A stretch of 64,000 nt of DNA from Ashinkailepas kermadecensis (taxonomy: Eukaryota; Arthropoda; Thecostraca; Neolepadidae): NCBI GenBank assembly GCA_034440615.1, contig JAOTOM010004339.1:62001-126000 (forward strand). Reading direction: 5' to 3'. Position 1 is the stretch's first letter. Every line of letters starts with the position of its first letter. This document shows, piece after piece, positions 9,760-22,658 of the stretch. The notes under the pieces are model-generated. The model made no database searches. It was not told the DNA's origin and saw nothing but the letters and a program-made list of their open reading frames with translations. The translations under genes were made by a program, and so were the position numbers.

Positions 9760-12679
9760 TGCATATGAATCGAAAGTGCTCGAAATCCCAAACAATATGA
9801 ACATACTCTTCATTTCGGCGGCCCCTTAGGAAAAATTGTATGGGCATGCCAAAATTTTGAGTCTATGGGAAGGCCCCTACGATTTTCACAAAAATCACTG
9901 TCTAGGTCCGGGTCGGGTAGTCAATCAATATGGCTGAAGAAACCTATATGGGAATTGAATACTAAAAGTTCCTATGGGGAAAGAAGAAATATAATTTACG
10001 TGAAAATTACAGAAGAATGCACAATATATCGTGTTGCATATCAATCGAAAGTGCTGGAAATGCCAAACAAAATGTAATACATTTTTATTTCGCCTACCCC
10101 ATAGGACAAAATATATGGACATCACAAAATTTTGAGTCTATGGGCAGGCCCCTACGATTTTCACAAAAATCCCTGTCGAGGTCTGGGTAGGGTAACCAAT
10201 CAATATGGCTGAAGAAACCTATATGGGAATTCAATACTAAAAGTTCCTATGGGGAAAGAAGAAATATAATTTGCGTGAAAATTATGGAAGAATGCTAGAT
10301 CTATCTATCGTGTTGCATATCAATCGCAAGTGCGCGAAATTCCAAACAAAATCCCACTAATTTTTATTTCGCCTACCCCTGAGGAATAAATATATGGGCA
10401 TGACAAAATTTCGAGTCTATGGGCAGACCCCTACGATTTTCACAAAAATCACTGTCTAGGCCCGGGTCCGGTAGTGAAACAATATGGCTGAAGAAGCCTA
10501 TATGGGAATTGAAAACTAAAAGTTCCTATGGGGAAAGAAGAAATATAATTTACATGAAAATTATGCAAGCATGCTAAATCTATCGTGTTCCATATCAATC
10601 GAAAGTGCTCGAAATTCCAAACAAAATGTCACTACTTTTTATTTCGCGTACCCCTTAGGGAAAATTGTATGGGCATTACAAAACTTCGAGTCTATGGGCA
10701 GGCTCCTGCGATTTTCACAAAAATCACTGTCTAGATCCGGGTCAGGTAGTCAATCAATATGGCTGAAGAAACCTATATGGGAATTGAATACTGAAGGTTT
10801 CTATGGGGAAAGAACAATTAGAATATTCGCGAAAATTCCAGAAACATGTTAAAGATATCTTGTTGCATATCAGTCGAAAGTGCTCGATATCCCAAACAAA
10901 ACAACCCCACTCGTTATGTCGTTTACCCCTTCGGAAAAATTATATGGGTATCTAAATATTTCGAGTCTATGGGAAGGCCCCTACGATTTTTTACAAAAAT
11001 CACTGTCTAGGCCTGGGTCGGGTAACCACTCGATATGGCTGAAGAAACCTATATGGGAATTGAATACTAAAAGTTCCTATGGGGAAAGAAGAAATATAAT
11101 TTGCGTGAAAATCATAGAAGAATGCAAAATATATCGTGTTCCATATCAATCGAAAGTGCTCGAAATGCCAAATAAAATGTAACTAATTTTTATTTCGCCT
11201 ACCCCATAGGAAAAAATATATGGACATCAATCACAAAATTTCGAGTCTATGGGCAGGCCCCTACGATTTTCACAAAAATCCCTGTCGAGGCCCGGGTCGG
11301 GTAACCAATCAATATGGCTGAAGAAACCTTTATGGGAATTGAATACTAAAAGTTCCTATGGGGAAAGAAGAAATATAATTTGCGTGAAAATTATAGAAGA
11401 AAGAAAGAATGTATCGTGTTGCATATCAATCGCAAGTGCGCGAAATTCCAAACCAAATGCCACTCATTTTTATTTCGCCTACCCCTTAAGAAACATTGTA
11501 TGGGCATTACAAAATTTCGAATCTATGGGCAGGCACCTGCGATTTTCACAAAAATCACTGTCTAGGTCCGGGTCGGGTAGTCAATCGATATGGATGAAGA
11601 AACCTATATGGGAATTGAATACTAAAAGTTTCTATGGGGAAAGAACAATTAGAATATTCGCGAAAATTCGAGAAACATGTTAAAGATATCTTGTTGCCTA
11701 TCAGTCGAAAGTGCTCGATATCCCAAACAAAACGACCCTACTTGTTATGTCGTCTACCCCTTAGGAAAAATTATATGGGCATCTCAAAATTTCGAGTCTA
11801 TGGGCAGGCCCCTACGATTTTGACACAAATAACTGTCTAGGCCCGGGTCGGGTAGTGAAACAATATGGCTGAAGAAACCTATATGGGAATTGAAACCTAA
11901 AAGTTCCTATGGGGAAAGAAGAAATATAACTTACGTGAAAATTATAGAAGCATGCTAAATCTATCGTGTTCCATATCAATCGAAAGTGCTCGAAATTCAA
12001 AAACAAATGTCTAATTTTTATTTCGCGTAAACCTTAGGAAAAATTGTATGGGCATGACAAAATTTCGAGTCTATGGGCAGGCACCTACGATTTTCACAAA
12101 AATCACTATCTAGGCCCGGGTCGGGTAGTGAAACAATATGGCTGAAGAAACCTATATGGGAATTGAAAACTAAATGGCTGAAGAAAACTATATGAGCATT
12201 GAACACTAAAAGTTTCTATGAGGAAAGAAAATTATAATATTTGCGAACATTCGAGAAACATGCTAAATATATATTGTTGCGTATCAATCGAAAGCGCTCG
12301 AAATCGCAGATAAAACACCACTATTTGTTGTGTCGTCTACCCCTTTGGAAAATTATATGGGCATCTAAAAAATTTCGAGTCTCTTGGCAGGCCCCTACGA
12401 CTTTCACAAAAATCACTGTCTAGGCCCGGGTCGGGTAGTCAAACAATATGGCTGAAGAAACCTATACGGGAATTGAACACTACAAGTTTCTATGGGGAAA
12501 TAAGAATTGTAATATTCGCGAGAATTCAAGAAACATATTAAATCTATGTTGTTGCATATGAATCGCAAGTGCTCGAAATCCTGAACAAAATGAGACTAAT
12601 TTGTGTGTCGTCTACGCCTTAGTAAAATTTATATGGGCATTTCAAAATGTCGAATCAATAGGCAGGCCCTACGATTTTA
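9760..12679 (+). repeat. Satellite array, ~277-bp monomer, left arm
   Basis: The marker TATGGCTGAAGAAACC recurs near 9931, 10206, 10485, 10760, 11036, 11315, 11591, 11865, 12139 and 12449. Spacing is 274-279 bp except the last, which has ~34 extra bp. The text before the marker separates monomer types: GTCAATCAAT (C), AACCAATCAAT (A), GTGAAACAAT (B), GTCAAACAAT (D). Order from outside in is C-A-B-C-A-A-C-B-B-D. Short open frames inside monomers translate the same repeat and are not genes. Confidence 0.95.
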
Positions 12680-12692
12680 ACAGGGCGCCCCC

Positions 12693-13496
12693 GTGGCCAC
12701 GCGGACTGGAGAAGTACGCGCCATGGCCGTGTCTGCTGAAGGTGCACCTGTGGCCACGCTAGCCCAGAAAACTCGCGAGGTCATGCCAGCTGAGGGAGCA
12801 GTGTTGGCCGTTGGTAGAATAGCCGCCACAATGACCGCGCCTCAACAGAGTGGGCAACGCCATGCAGCGGTCCACAGCCAACGCCTGCAAGTGTCGGCGT
12901 GGCTCACCGACCTGGACATTGACCGCTTCTGTGCGGCCGTGTCGCCATCGACGGTGGCACCGTTCTCCGTGTTCTGGCGCACGGCAATGAGATCAGCCTG
13001 CCCGCCGTGTGTACGCCATCACATTGAGCGTGTTCGACCAGGCAAGGCAGTGTGGCTGTTGCCATATAACGTCGGCGGCTGCCACTGGGCGCTCTTTGTG
13101 GCACTGTGGCGAGCGAAAAGGCTCGTCCACCTGGACTCGCTGCTGAATCTGCCAGCATCTGTCGATGTGAGGGCGGCACAGGAGCTGATGGAGGCTGCGG
13201 CTCCGGATATGGACTGGCAAGGCTGGCGACTTGTCGTCGGTGGCGTCGGTGGCGCAGGTGGCGGGAGGCGGCGCGTCATGCACCCCAAGCCGAGCGAGCA
13301 TGGATGGCGGTGGCGCGGCGCTCACGCGGGAACGCGCACGCGGTGCGCATGGAGTCGACCACGTCGACGACGTTGGTGTCACCGCTGTAACGCAACTGAT
13401 CGTATTGTTCGTATTGCTCGTATTGCTCGTATTGTTCGTATTTCTCGCATTGCTCGCATTGCTCGTGCTAAGTGCAGGTTGGTGGTGCACCGCTGA
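12693..13496 (+). pseudogene. Ulp1/adenain-like (C48-type) cysteine protease fragment
   Basis: An open frame of 267 codons from a GTG (first ATG at 12723). Residues ~69-150 read like a Ulp1-fold protease: AWLTDLDIDRF resembles the start of the domain, then WLLPYNVGGCHWALFVALWR with the catalytic-type His of the HW motif (about residue 131), then LVHLDSLL with the catalytic-type Asp (about 148). The expected downstream Gln and Cys (the usual DCG context) are not visible in this frame or the other two. After about residue 182 the frame runs into Gly/Arg-rich low-complexity sequence and then a simple repeat. It may be truncated, frameshifted or continued by splicing. Proteases of this family occur in several DNA transposon groups and in Polinton-like elements, so it may be cargo of the element forming the palindrome (inference). 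Confidence 0.45.
13385..13470 (+). repeat. Short tandem repeat of the CGTATTGCT/CGTATTGTT type
   Basis: Nine-base units repeat about eight times. In one frame this gives a false hydrophobic run of Leu/Val/Phe, and in another Arg-Ile repeats. Confidence 0.85.
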
Positions 13497-13822
13497 GCGA
13501 GCTGATCTCCAGTGCGGTGAGAGTGCGGACCGGTCCGTTTCCGAATTTGAGCCCAAATATCCGAACTTAAACACACTTGTCTGTTATCTCGTTATGCCGT
13601 TTTCGACTTCTGTACATATGACGTGGGAAGCAGATATATACGTGTCCTATTGTGGGAAAGTGTGTATTCTTTTTCGAGCGTTGGGGAGAGAAAGTCCGAA
13701 TATGCCACGAGGAAATATTCACACTGGAACTCGCTGGAACCCTCGTGTTCCAGAGAGTTCAGCTACCTCGCGGGTTAATTTTGCATCTAGAATGCCACAC
13801 AGCATAGGATACGTGATCGAAC

Positions 13823-14196
13823 CAGGCGAGCCACCGGTCGCCACACCAGACTAGCATCAGGCGAGCCAGCGGTCGTCATAACACACCAGCATCAGACGAG
13901 CCACCGGTCGTCACAGCACACCAGCATCAGACGAGCCACCGGTCGTCACAGCACACCAGCATCAGACGAGCCACCGGTCGTCACAGCACACCAGCATCAG
14001 ACGAGCCACCGGTCGTCAGAGCACACCAGCATTAGACAAGCCACCGGTCGTCACAGCACACCAGCATCAGACGAGCCACCGGCCGTCACAGCACACCAGC
14101 ATCAGACGAGCCACCGGTCGTCATAACACACCAGCATCAGACGAGCCACCGGTCGTCACAACACATCATCATCTGGCGAGCCACCGGTCGTCATAT
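13823..14196 (+). repeat. 35-bp minisatellite
   Basis: Around ten units of 35 bp centred on GAGCCACCGGTCGTCACAGC, with GGTCG recurring at 13871, 13906, 13941 and onward. The last unit abuts the right satellite array. Confidence 0.95.
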
Positions 14197-16270
14197 TTGC
14201 CTAAGGGGTAGACGACACAGAAAGTAGTGGCGTTTTGTTTGGGATTTCGAGCACTTTCGATTCCTATGCAATAACATAGATTTAACATGTTTCTCGAATT
14301 TTCGCGAATATTCTAACTCTTCTTTCCCCAAAGAAACTTTTAGTGTTCAATTCCCATATAGGTTTCTTCAGCCATATTGTTTGACTACCCGACGCGGCCC
14401 TAGACAACGATTTTTGTCAAAATCGTAGGGGCCTGCCCATAGACTCGAAATTTTTACATGCCCATATAATTTTTCCTAAAGCGTAGACGACATAACAAGT
14501 AGGTTCGTTTTGTTTGGGATATCGAGCACATTCGACTGATATGCAACAAGGTATCTTTAACATGTTTCTCGAATTTTCGCGAATATTCCAATTGTTCCTT
14601 CCCCATAGAAACTTTTAGTATTCAATTGCCATATAGGTTTCTTCAGCCATACTGATTGACTAGACGACCCGGACCTAGACAGTGATTTTGTGAAAATCGC
14701 AGGGGCCTGCCTATAGACTCGAAATTTTGTCATGCCCATACAATTTTTCCTAAGGGGTAAGCGAAATAAAAATGAGTGACATTTTGTTTGGAATTTCGAG
14801 CACTTTCGATTGATATGGAACACGATAGATTTAGCATGCTTCTATAATTTTCACGTAAATTATATTTCTTCTTTCCCCATAGGAACTTTTAGCTTTCAAT
14901 TCCCATATAGGTTCCTTCAGCCATATTGTTTCACTACCCGACCGGGGCCTAGACAGTGATTTTTGTGAAAATCGTAGGGGCCTGCCCATAGACTCGAAAT
15001 TTTGTCATGCCCATACAATTTTTCCTAAGGGGTACGCGAAATACAAATTAGTGGCATTTTCTTTGGAATTTCGAGCACTTTCGACTGATGTGGAACACGA
15101 TAGATTTAGCATGCTTCTATAATTTTCACGTAAATAATATTTATTCTTTCCCCATAGGAACTTTTAGGTTTCAATTCCCATATAGGTTTCTTCAGCCATA
15201 TTGTTTCACTACCCGACCCGGGACTAGACAGTTATTTGTGTCAAAATCGTAGGGGCCTGCCCATAGACTCGAAATTTTGAGATGCCCATATAATTTTTCC
15301 CAAGGGGTAGACGACATAACAAGTAGGGTCGTTTTGTTTCGGATATCGAGCACTTTCGACTGATATGCAACAAGGTATCTTTAACATGTTTCTCGAATTT
15401 TCGCGAATATTCTAATTGTTCTATCCCCATAGAAACTTTTAGTATTGAATTCCCATATAGGTTTCTTCAGCCATATTGATTGACTACCCGATTCGGACCT
15501 AGACAGTGATTTTTGTGAAAATCGCAGGGGCCTACCCATAGACTCGAAATTTTGTAATGCCCATACAATTGTTCCTAAGGGATAGGCGAAATACAAATTA
15601 GTGGCATTTTGTTTGGAATTTCGCGCACTTGCCATTGATATGCAACACGAAAGACATTCTTGTATAATTTTCACGCAAATTATATTTCTTCTTTCCCCAT
15701 AGGAACTTTTAGCATTCAATTCCCATATAGGTTTCTTCAGCCATATTGATTGGTTACCCGACCCGGGCCTAAACAGGGATTTTTGGGAAAATCGTAGGGG
15801 CCTACCCATAGACTCAAAATTTTGTGATGTCCATAATTTTTTTCCTATGGGGTAGGCGAAATAAAACTTTATTACATTTTGTTTGGCATTTCGAGCACTT
15901 TCGATTGATATGCAACACGATATATTTTGCATTCTTCTATAATTTTCACGCAAGTTATATTTTTTCTTTCCCCATAGGAACTTTTAGTATTCAATTCCCA
16001 TATAGGTTTCTTCAGCCATATTGATTTGCTACCCGACCCGGGCCTCGACAGGGATTTTTGTGAAAATCGTAGGGGCCTTCCCATAGACTCGAAATTTTGT
16101 GATGTCCATATATTTTTTCCTATGGGGTAGGCGAAATAAAAATGTGTTACATTTTGTTTGGCATTTCGAGCACTTTCTATTGATATGCAACACGATATAT
16201 TTTGCATTCTTCTATAATTTTCACGCAAATTATATTTCTTCTTTCAAAATTTTGAAAGAAGAAAAATTCA
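14197..16270 (-). repeat. Satellite array, ~277-bp monomer, right arm (inverted)
   Basis: About seven monomers in inverse orientation to 9760-12679. Using the same type markers, the order from outside in is A-A-C-B-B-C-D, matching the inner part of the left array (A-A-C-B-B-D) apart from one extra C. The four outer left monomers (C-A-B-C) have no partner here. Confidence 0.93.
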
Positions 16271-16479
16271 AAATTTTGTCATGCCCATACAATTTTTCCT
16301 AAGGGGCCGACGAAATGAAGAGTATGTTCATATTGTTTGGTATTTCGAGCACTTTCGATTGATATGCAGCGCGTTAGATTCGATGTCCACCGAGATCGAA
16401 GGGGCCATCGATCCCTGCCGAATCCCTGCTGAATCCCAGCTGAATCTCTGCTTACTTCCACTACATTATGACAGGAAGT

Positions 16480-16722
16480 AAAAGAATATCCACATTGTCA
16501 CTGGGCATGTAGGTACCTAGGTAGGCACCAGGTAAATATCAAGCTGATGGTGTGATGGGTGGGCTGTTGAAGATAATTATAGTTTGTATATCCACAATCT
16601 CAATGATAACTGTGATTGTTGTTCACTGGTTCACTCACTGGTATGCAAGTTTGACAATGACTGGAAAGTGAGAATGGAATGAACCTTATTCAAGCTCCAT
16701 ATGCATGTGGTTTTGCCATTGG
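16480..16722. other. Right-arm-specific sequence, nothing recognised
   Basis: The start of the 3.2-kb segment with no partner in the left arm. It contains one isolated copy of the palindromic word GTAGGTACCTAGGTAGG, which resembles the minisatellite at 32-33 kb. Confidence 0.5.
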
Positions 16723-17600
16723 TGGTGTATACAAACAGCAGTATGACAATGCAATTGTTGTTTTGTGGCTGAACATTTTTTTTTGTTCGACAATCTGGTT
16801 TAAAATGCATTAGCATCAGCTATTCTTAACATTTTATGATGTAGGTTGTCCTTCCACATGGGAGGGAAATCCAGCTATTTTTTTTGCACTCAATTTTGAA
16901 TTTCATAGCAAAAGGTGGATAGTTAGCCCACTATGTAATCCAAATCTGTTTCCTTTCAGTACAAAATATGCTGGTTAACATCAACTACATTTTCGATGTT
17001 CCTAGCATAGTGTTTTTGTCTTCTTTTTTTTCCTTTCACTTTTTTATCAGCATAAAAATAGCATAGGTTATTGAGGGCAGGGCCCAAATCAACATTGGGG
17101 GGCCAAGATCAACATTGGTGGGGCCATGGCCCCCACAAAAGGATGCAAATCGACACCTCTGCTGGTGTGTACAAACATCAGTATGACCATGCAATTGGTG
17201 TTTAGTTGCTTAGCAAATTTTCTTTCAGAAAATCAGGTTTAAAATGCATCAGCATTGCTAATCTCGACATTTTATGATGTAAGCTGTACTTCCACAGTGG
17301 AGGGCATTTCAGCTATTTTGTTTGTTTTTGCACACAATTTTACATTTTTCAGCAAAAGGTGGAGGGTCAGTTCACTATCTAATCCAAATCTGTTTCTTTT
17401 CAGTACAAAATGTGCTGGTTAACATCAATGTTTCTACTTCCCTAGCATGGTGTTTTTCATTTTTTCCCTTTAGCTTTCTTATCAGCATAAAATAGCATAG
17501 GTTATTGGGGGGGCCCAAATCAACATTGGGGGGGGGCAAGATCAACATTGGTGGGGCCACGGCCCCCACAAAAGGATACAAATCGACGCCCCTGCATCGT
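16723..17600. repeat. Two-copy tandem repeat, ~440-bp period
   Basis: GTATACAAACAGCAGTATGA near 16727 recurs as GTGTACAAACATCAGTATGA near 17167. Both copies end with GGGGCCA(T/C)GGCCCCCACAAA and CAAATCGAC. The copies are about 80% similar by eye. No gene is recognised. Confidence 0.85.
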
Positions 17601-17674
17601 ACCTTCTTCAGTGCTACCTTCCGTCAAGTGTTCGCCACATTCGACAATAAAAACAATTCATGCTAATACGAAAA

Positions 17675-19345
17675 TCAGGTGTCAATCAAGGCTGTGTAGG
17701 ACACCCCCGATTCAGCACAAATAAGTAGCCACGTATCGGATAATCTAACAGGCGGATTCAAGATAAAACCATCACTTGCCAACACACGTGTTAACACGCG
17801 CCCTGGAGGGCCTCTGATAATTACGTGCACTGGAGGGGGGGGGGCGGATTCCGTCCCCCCTAAGATCTCGGCTCCTAGTAAAGCTGGAGGAACGAAATTC
17901 GCAGGGTGGATGGGCACGGTAGTTAACTCTATTGTGTGCAATTTTCGTGACCTTAGGTCAATATCTTCAAGGACAAATGAGGTCAGATTGGCAAAATTTT
18001 CCGGTTTTGCATGGCTTGGCTTGTCATCGTTATGGATCGCTGTGATTGTGTTTAAATGCTCAAAAATGGGCATCAATGATGTTTTGGACATTACTAATGA
18101 TGCAATGCAGATGATAGACCCAACATTTGACCTCAGGTCACCTACATAGCACCACTTTATCAGGTCAGTTACCTGTTCCAGTTACCGGAACCGGCCGCCC
18201 GCCCGACTGCTCCGTCGGGCAGCTCGGAGCAATCGGCTTCGTGAAGAAAGGAGTGAAGTACATGAATAAAGTATGGAAACGCAATGACAAACAGTACAAA
18301 TGACAACCAGTAGTGCATTTATGGCAACATTCCAGTTGATCAAGTTTGGTTCCATTAACCTGTCATGAACTTGACCTGACTTGACCTTAGTGACCTAACA
18401 TGACCTTGAAACTATACAGCATATCAATATGCATCAAACAAGTCCCTAGTGTTGCCTAGAACACTTCCCTTTTGTCAGTATACTGGGAGCGCATCTGCGC
18501 CGATTTTTGTGGTCTGTCGCTATAACATTTTTTGAATTTAGCGGCCCCTAACTTGAATAACTCTCGGGCGATTTCCATTTTCCTTGCTTTAAACGACGCG
18601 CCGTTCATTTTTAAGTAGGTACACCGAAAATCACGTATATCGACCGGTAAAATCTGCAGTTATTTGCGAAACGCCGGAGGGGTGGGCGAATTTCGCCCCC
18701 CCCCCCTCCAGTGCGCGTGTTAAAAGAAATGTAACGGAGCATATGGTCTTGAAGTGAAAATTTACGATAGAACAGAAGCCAGATTACCGAAGAGGTCGCG
18801 ACAAGTCATCACCGTGATGTACTGTGTCATGTACATCATACACCATCTCACCTCCTAAATCCTTTTCTCCGATTAAGGCCTCCTGCTTTCGATTCAGTTC
18901 CCAACATGCCAATCCATCTGTTTTCCCGTTCCCGCCTGTAAAACACATTTTAATTCCAAACATTTTCTAGCCAACGTGCGAAAATCTTCGATTTAGTGGT
19001 CCAGTCCGTTGAAGTGTTTACTCATTGGAAGCTCTCCTCTTCCGCACCGAATGGACGACACATGATTTTGGACCCAGGCGTACGATTTGTTTCCCGTTAC
19101 TCCCATGTAACAAACATCATTACACTTGATGTGACGGTGACGGCTTGTCGCGACTGCTTCGGTAATCTGGCTTCTGTCATGTCGTAAATTTTCGCTTGAA
19201 AACCATATTCTCCGCTACATTTCTAGTACACGCGTGTTGGCAGGTGATGTTTTATCTTGGATCCGCCTGTTAGATTATCCGACGCAAGACAACTTATAAG
19301 TTGTGCTTAATCGGAGGTGTCCTAGACAGGTTCGATTGACACCTG
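17675..19345. mobile_element. Foldback element C, interrupted by the second MITE
   Basis: The left arm (17675-17790, then 18724-about 18830) is inverted in 19115-19345. Examples: AACAGGCGGATTCAAGATAA pairs with TTATCTTGGATCCGCCTGTT, and CCAGATTACCGAAG pairs with CTTCGGTAATCTGG. The TTAA MITE sits inside the left arm. The interior of about 280 bp has no recognisable gene. Confidence 0.78.
17795..18719 (+). mobile_element. TTAA-flanked piggyBac-like MITE, copy 2
   Basis: Same ends and body as 7084-8070, in the same orientation, with TTAA at 17791-17794 and 18720-18723. It is a direct repeat of the left-arm copy, not its palindromic mirror, so it is an independent insertion. Most AGGTCA/TGACCT half-sites are conserved. 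Confidence 0.92.
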
Positions 19346-19349
19346 ACTT

Positions 19350-20230
19350 TCATCTTAGCATGAATTGTTTGTATTGTCGAACGCGGCGAACACATGGCGT
19401 AATGTGGCACTGAAGAAGAATGTGGCACTGTGGCACGCAAGGCAATTGACCTAGCACATGTCAAAGAGAACCACCTCAAAAAATGTTTCAGGATGAATAG
19501 CTCATATGAATGGAAATATATCGACACGAAACTTGCTCCTTGAGTAAAATTGGGCGGTGCCTATAAAACACATCACTAGGATTTCCGTTCTAGGTCAGTT
19601 TAGTGATCTGTGGTCAATGCCAATGTTGGAACGAGTTTCCTATGTTGTAATGTGTAATGTGCAGGGAAAACCTATTTAGACACTCGTTGTTTTATGGTTT
19701 ATTTCGGGTTTTCATTTGATAAACAGTATCAAACGTGCATTGTATGACATCAGCTACCCAATGGAACCAAAACTACGAATCATAGACTTCGACGAATCTG
19801 ATCACGTCCTCTGTTACAAGGTGACGAAACTATTTTGGTGATTAATGGCCTACATGCACATATATCACATTTCTATCGATCTTCGCCAGTACTTGCTATT
19901 AAACGTTTTGAAACAGGATTAAGAATGAATAACCTTCTGCTGTACGAATAACCTGACTTTGAACTGCTACAACTCCCAACCCGAACATGATTTTGGATCA
20001 AACCTGACGAATTACGATGTGTTATGAAATTATATAGAGCTACGGAAAAGTTCAGTTTGATGGGTCAGGCAGTATTGAAAGCAATCCGGAAATTCACAAG
20101 GGGTTAAATTAGCCCATCCTGGCAATGCACGGGTTACGATGGCCCTCTTCGACGCTGCTAATTTGGATCGTCCTTATCTGATATGAAATCCTAAAGAATC
20201 TATGTGATCCCATAGGGAAGTAGAACCTAC
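19350..20230. other. Right-arm sequence without genes
   Basis: From about 19660 onward it is the inverse of 8075-8640. No coding or RNA signature is recognisable. Confidence 0.5.
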
Positions 20231-20231
20231 A

Positions 20232-20235
20232 TTAA
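20232..20235. other. Empty TTAA target corresponding to MITE copy 1
   Basis: Reverse-complemented flanks read GCCTGAAACTTGTCGC-TTAA-TGTAGGTTCTACTTCCC, matching the two flanks of the left-arm MITE (CCTGAAACCTGTCGA and TGTAAGTTCTACTTCCC) joined at one TTAA. Confidence 0.9.
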
Positions 20236-20575
20236 GCGACAAGTTTCAGGCTTACGCGGTTCTACCACAATCTATACCCGGCGTATCTGCACTTGAACAG
20301 GGCTCCCACCGACCTAGGAAATCCGACGAACCGCCTCCGTCTTACGGCATCCCTTGTCCGATTTCACTAATCATTTCCAATAGCTCCATTTTAAGCGATT
20401 TTGTGTTGCCACTTAATCGTTCGCTACCAAGAAATTGATGGTACACTGAAGACACAAGTAGAAACTCCTTGCTGACATGAACACTGTTCAAGAAGTTTGC
20501 ACTATGTGCTTAATGCACATAGGTAAATAGCCCAGCTCTCTTGGATTATTTGGAATTAGCCGATGTTCACCATGC

Positions 20576-20577
<2 letters not shown>

Positions 20578-20624
<47 letters not shown>
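20578..20624. repeat. (TA)n microsatellite
   Basis: A TA tract at the left edge of the right-arm foldback B. Confidence 0.98.

Positions 20625-22658
<2,034 letters not shown>

Larger units (their letters stand above)
1..12679. repeat. Left arm of a giant imperfect palindrome
   Basis: Read in reverse complement, this stretch matches 14197-26660. In the outer 2.9 kb, position x pairs with 26660-x: position 1 pairs with 26660, and 87-299 pairs with 26361-26573 with identical translation. Further in, the sum of paired positions drifts because of indels, (TA)n length and local duplications. In the 1.2-2.0 kb part the arms differ by only a few substitutions; in the 5-7 kb part they are clearly more diverged. 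Homology stops near 8640 (paired near 19660), resumes at about 9655 (paired at 16466), and continues through the satellite array. The arm reaches the window edge, so its outer end is unknown. Confidence 0.93.
12680..14196. other. Central GC-rich loop of the palindrome
   Basis: The only central segment not mirrored in the opposite arm. Satellite stops abruptly on both sides (CGATTTTAACAGG at 12670; TTTGCCTAAGGGGTAGACGA at 14200). It contains a protease-like open frame, a simple repeat and a 35-bp minisatellite. It is much more GC-rich than the AT-rich satellite around it. Confidence 0.85.

Noticed and set aside
9860..12420. Repeated open frames of 60-144 codons (SMGRPLRFSQKSLS-type peptides)
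   Set aside because: They are translations of the ~277-bp satellite monomer, recur at its period, and end at monomer-specific stops. There is no coding signature.
13231..13480. Apparent Leu/Val/Phe membrane segment downstream of the protease fragment
   Set aside because: It is a translated nine-base simple repeat in another frame; no surrounding protein is supported.
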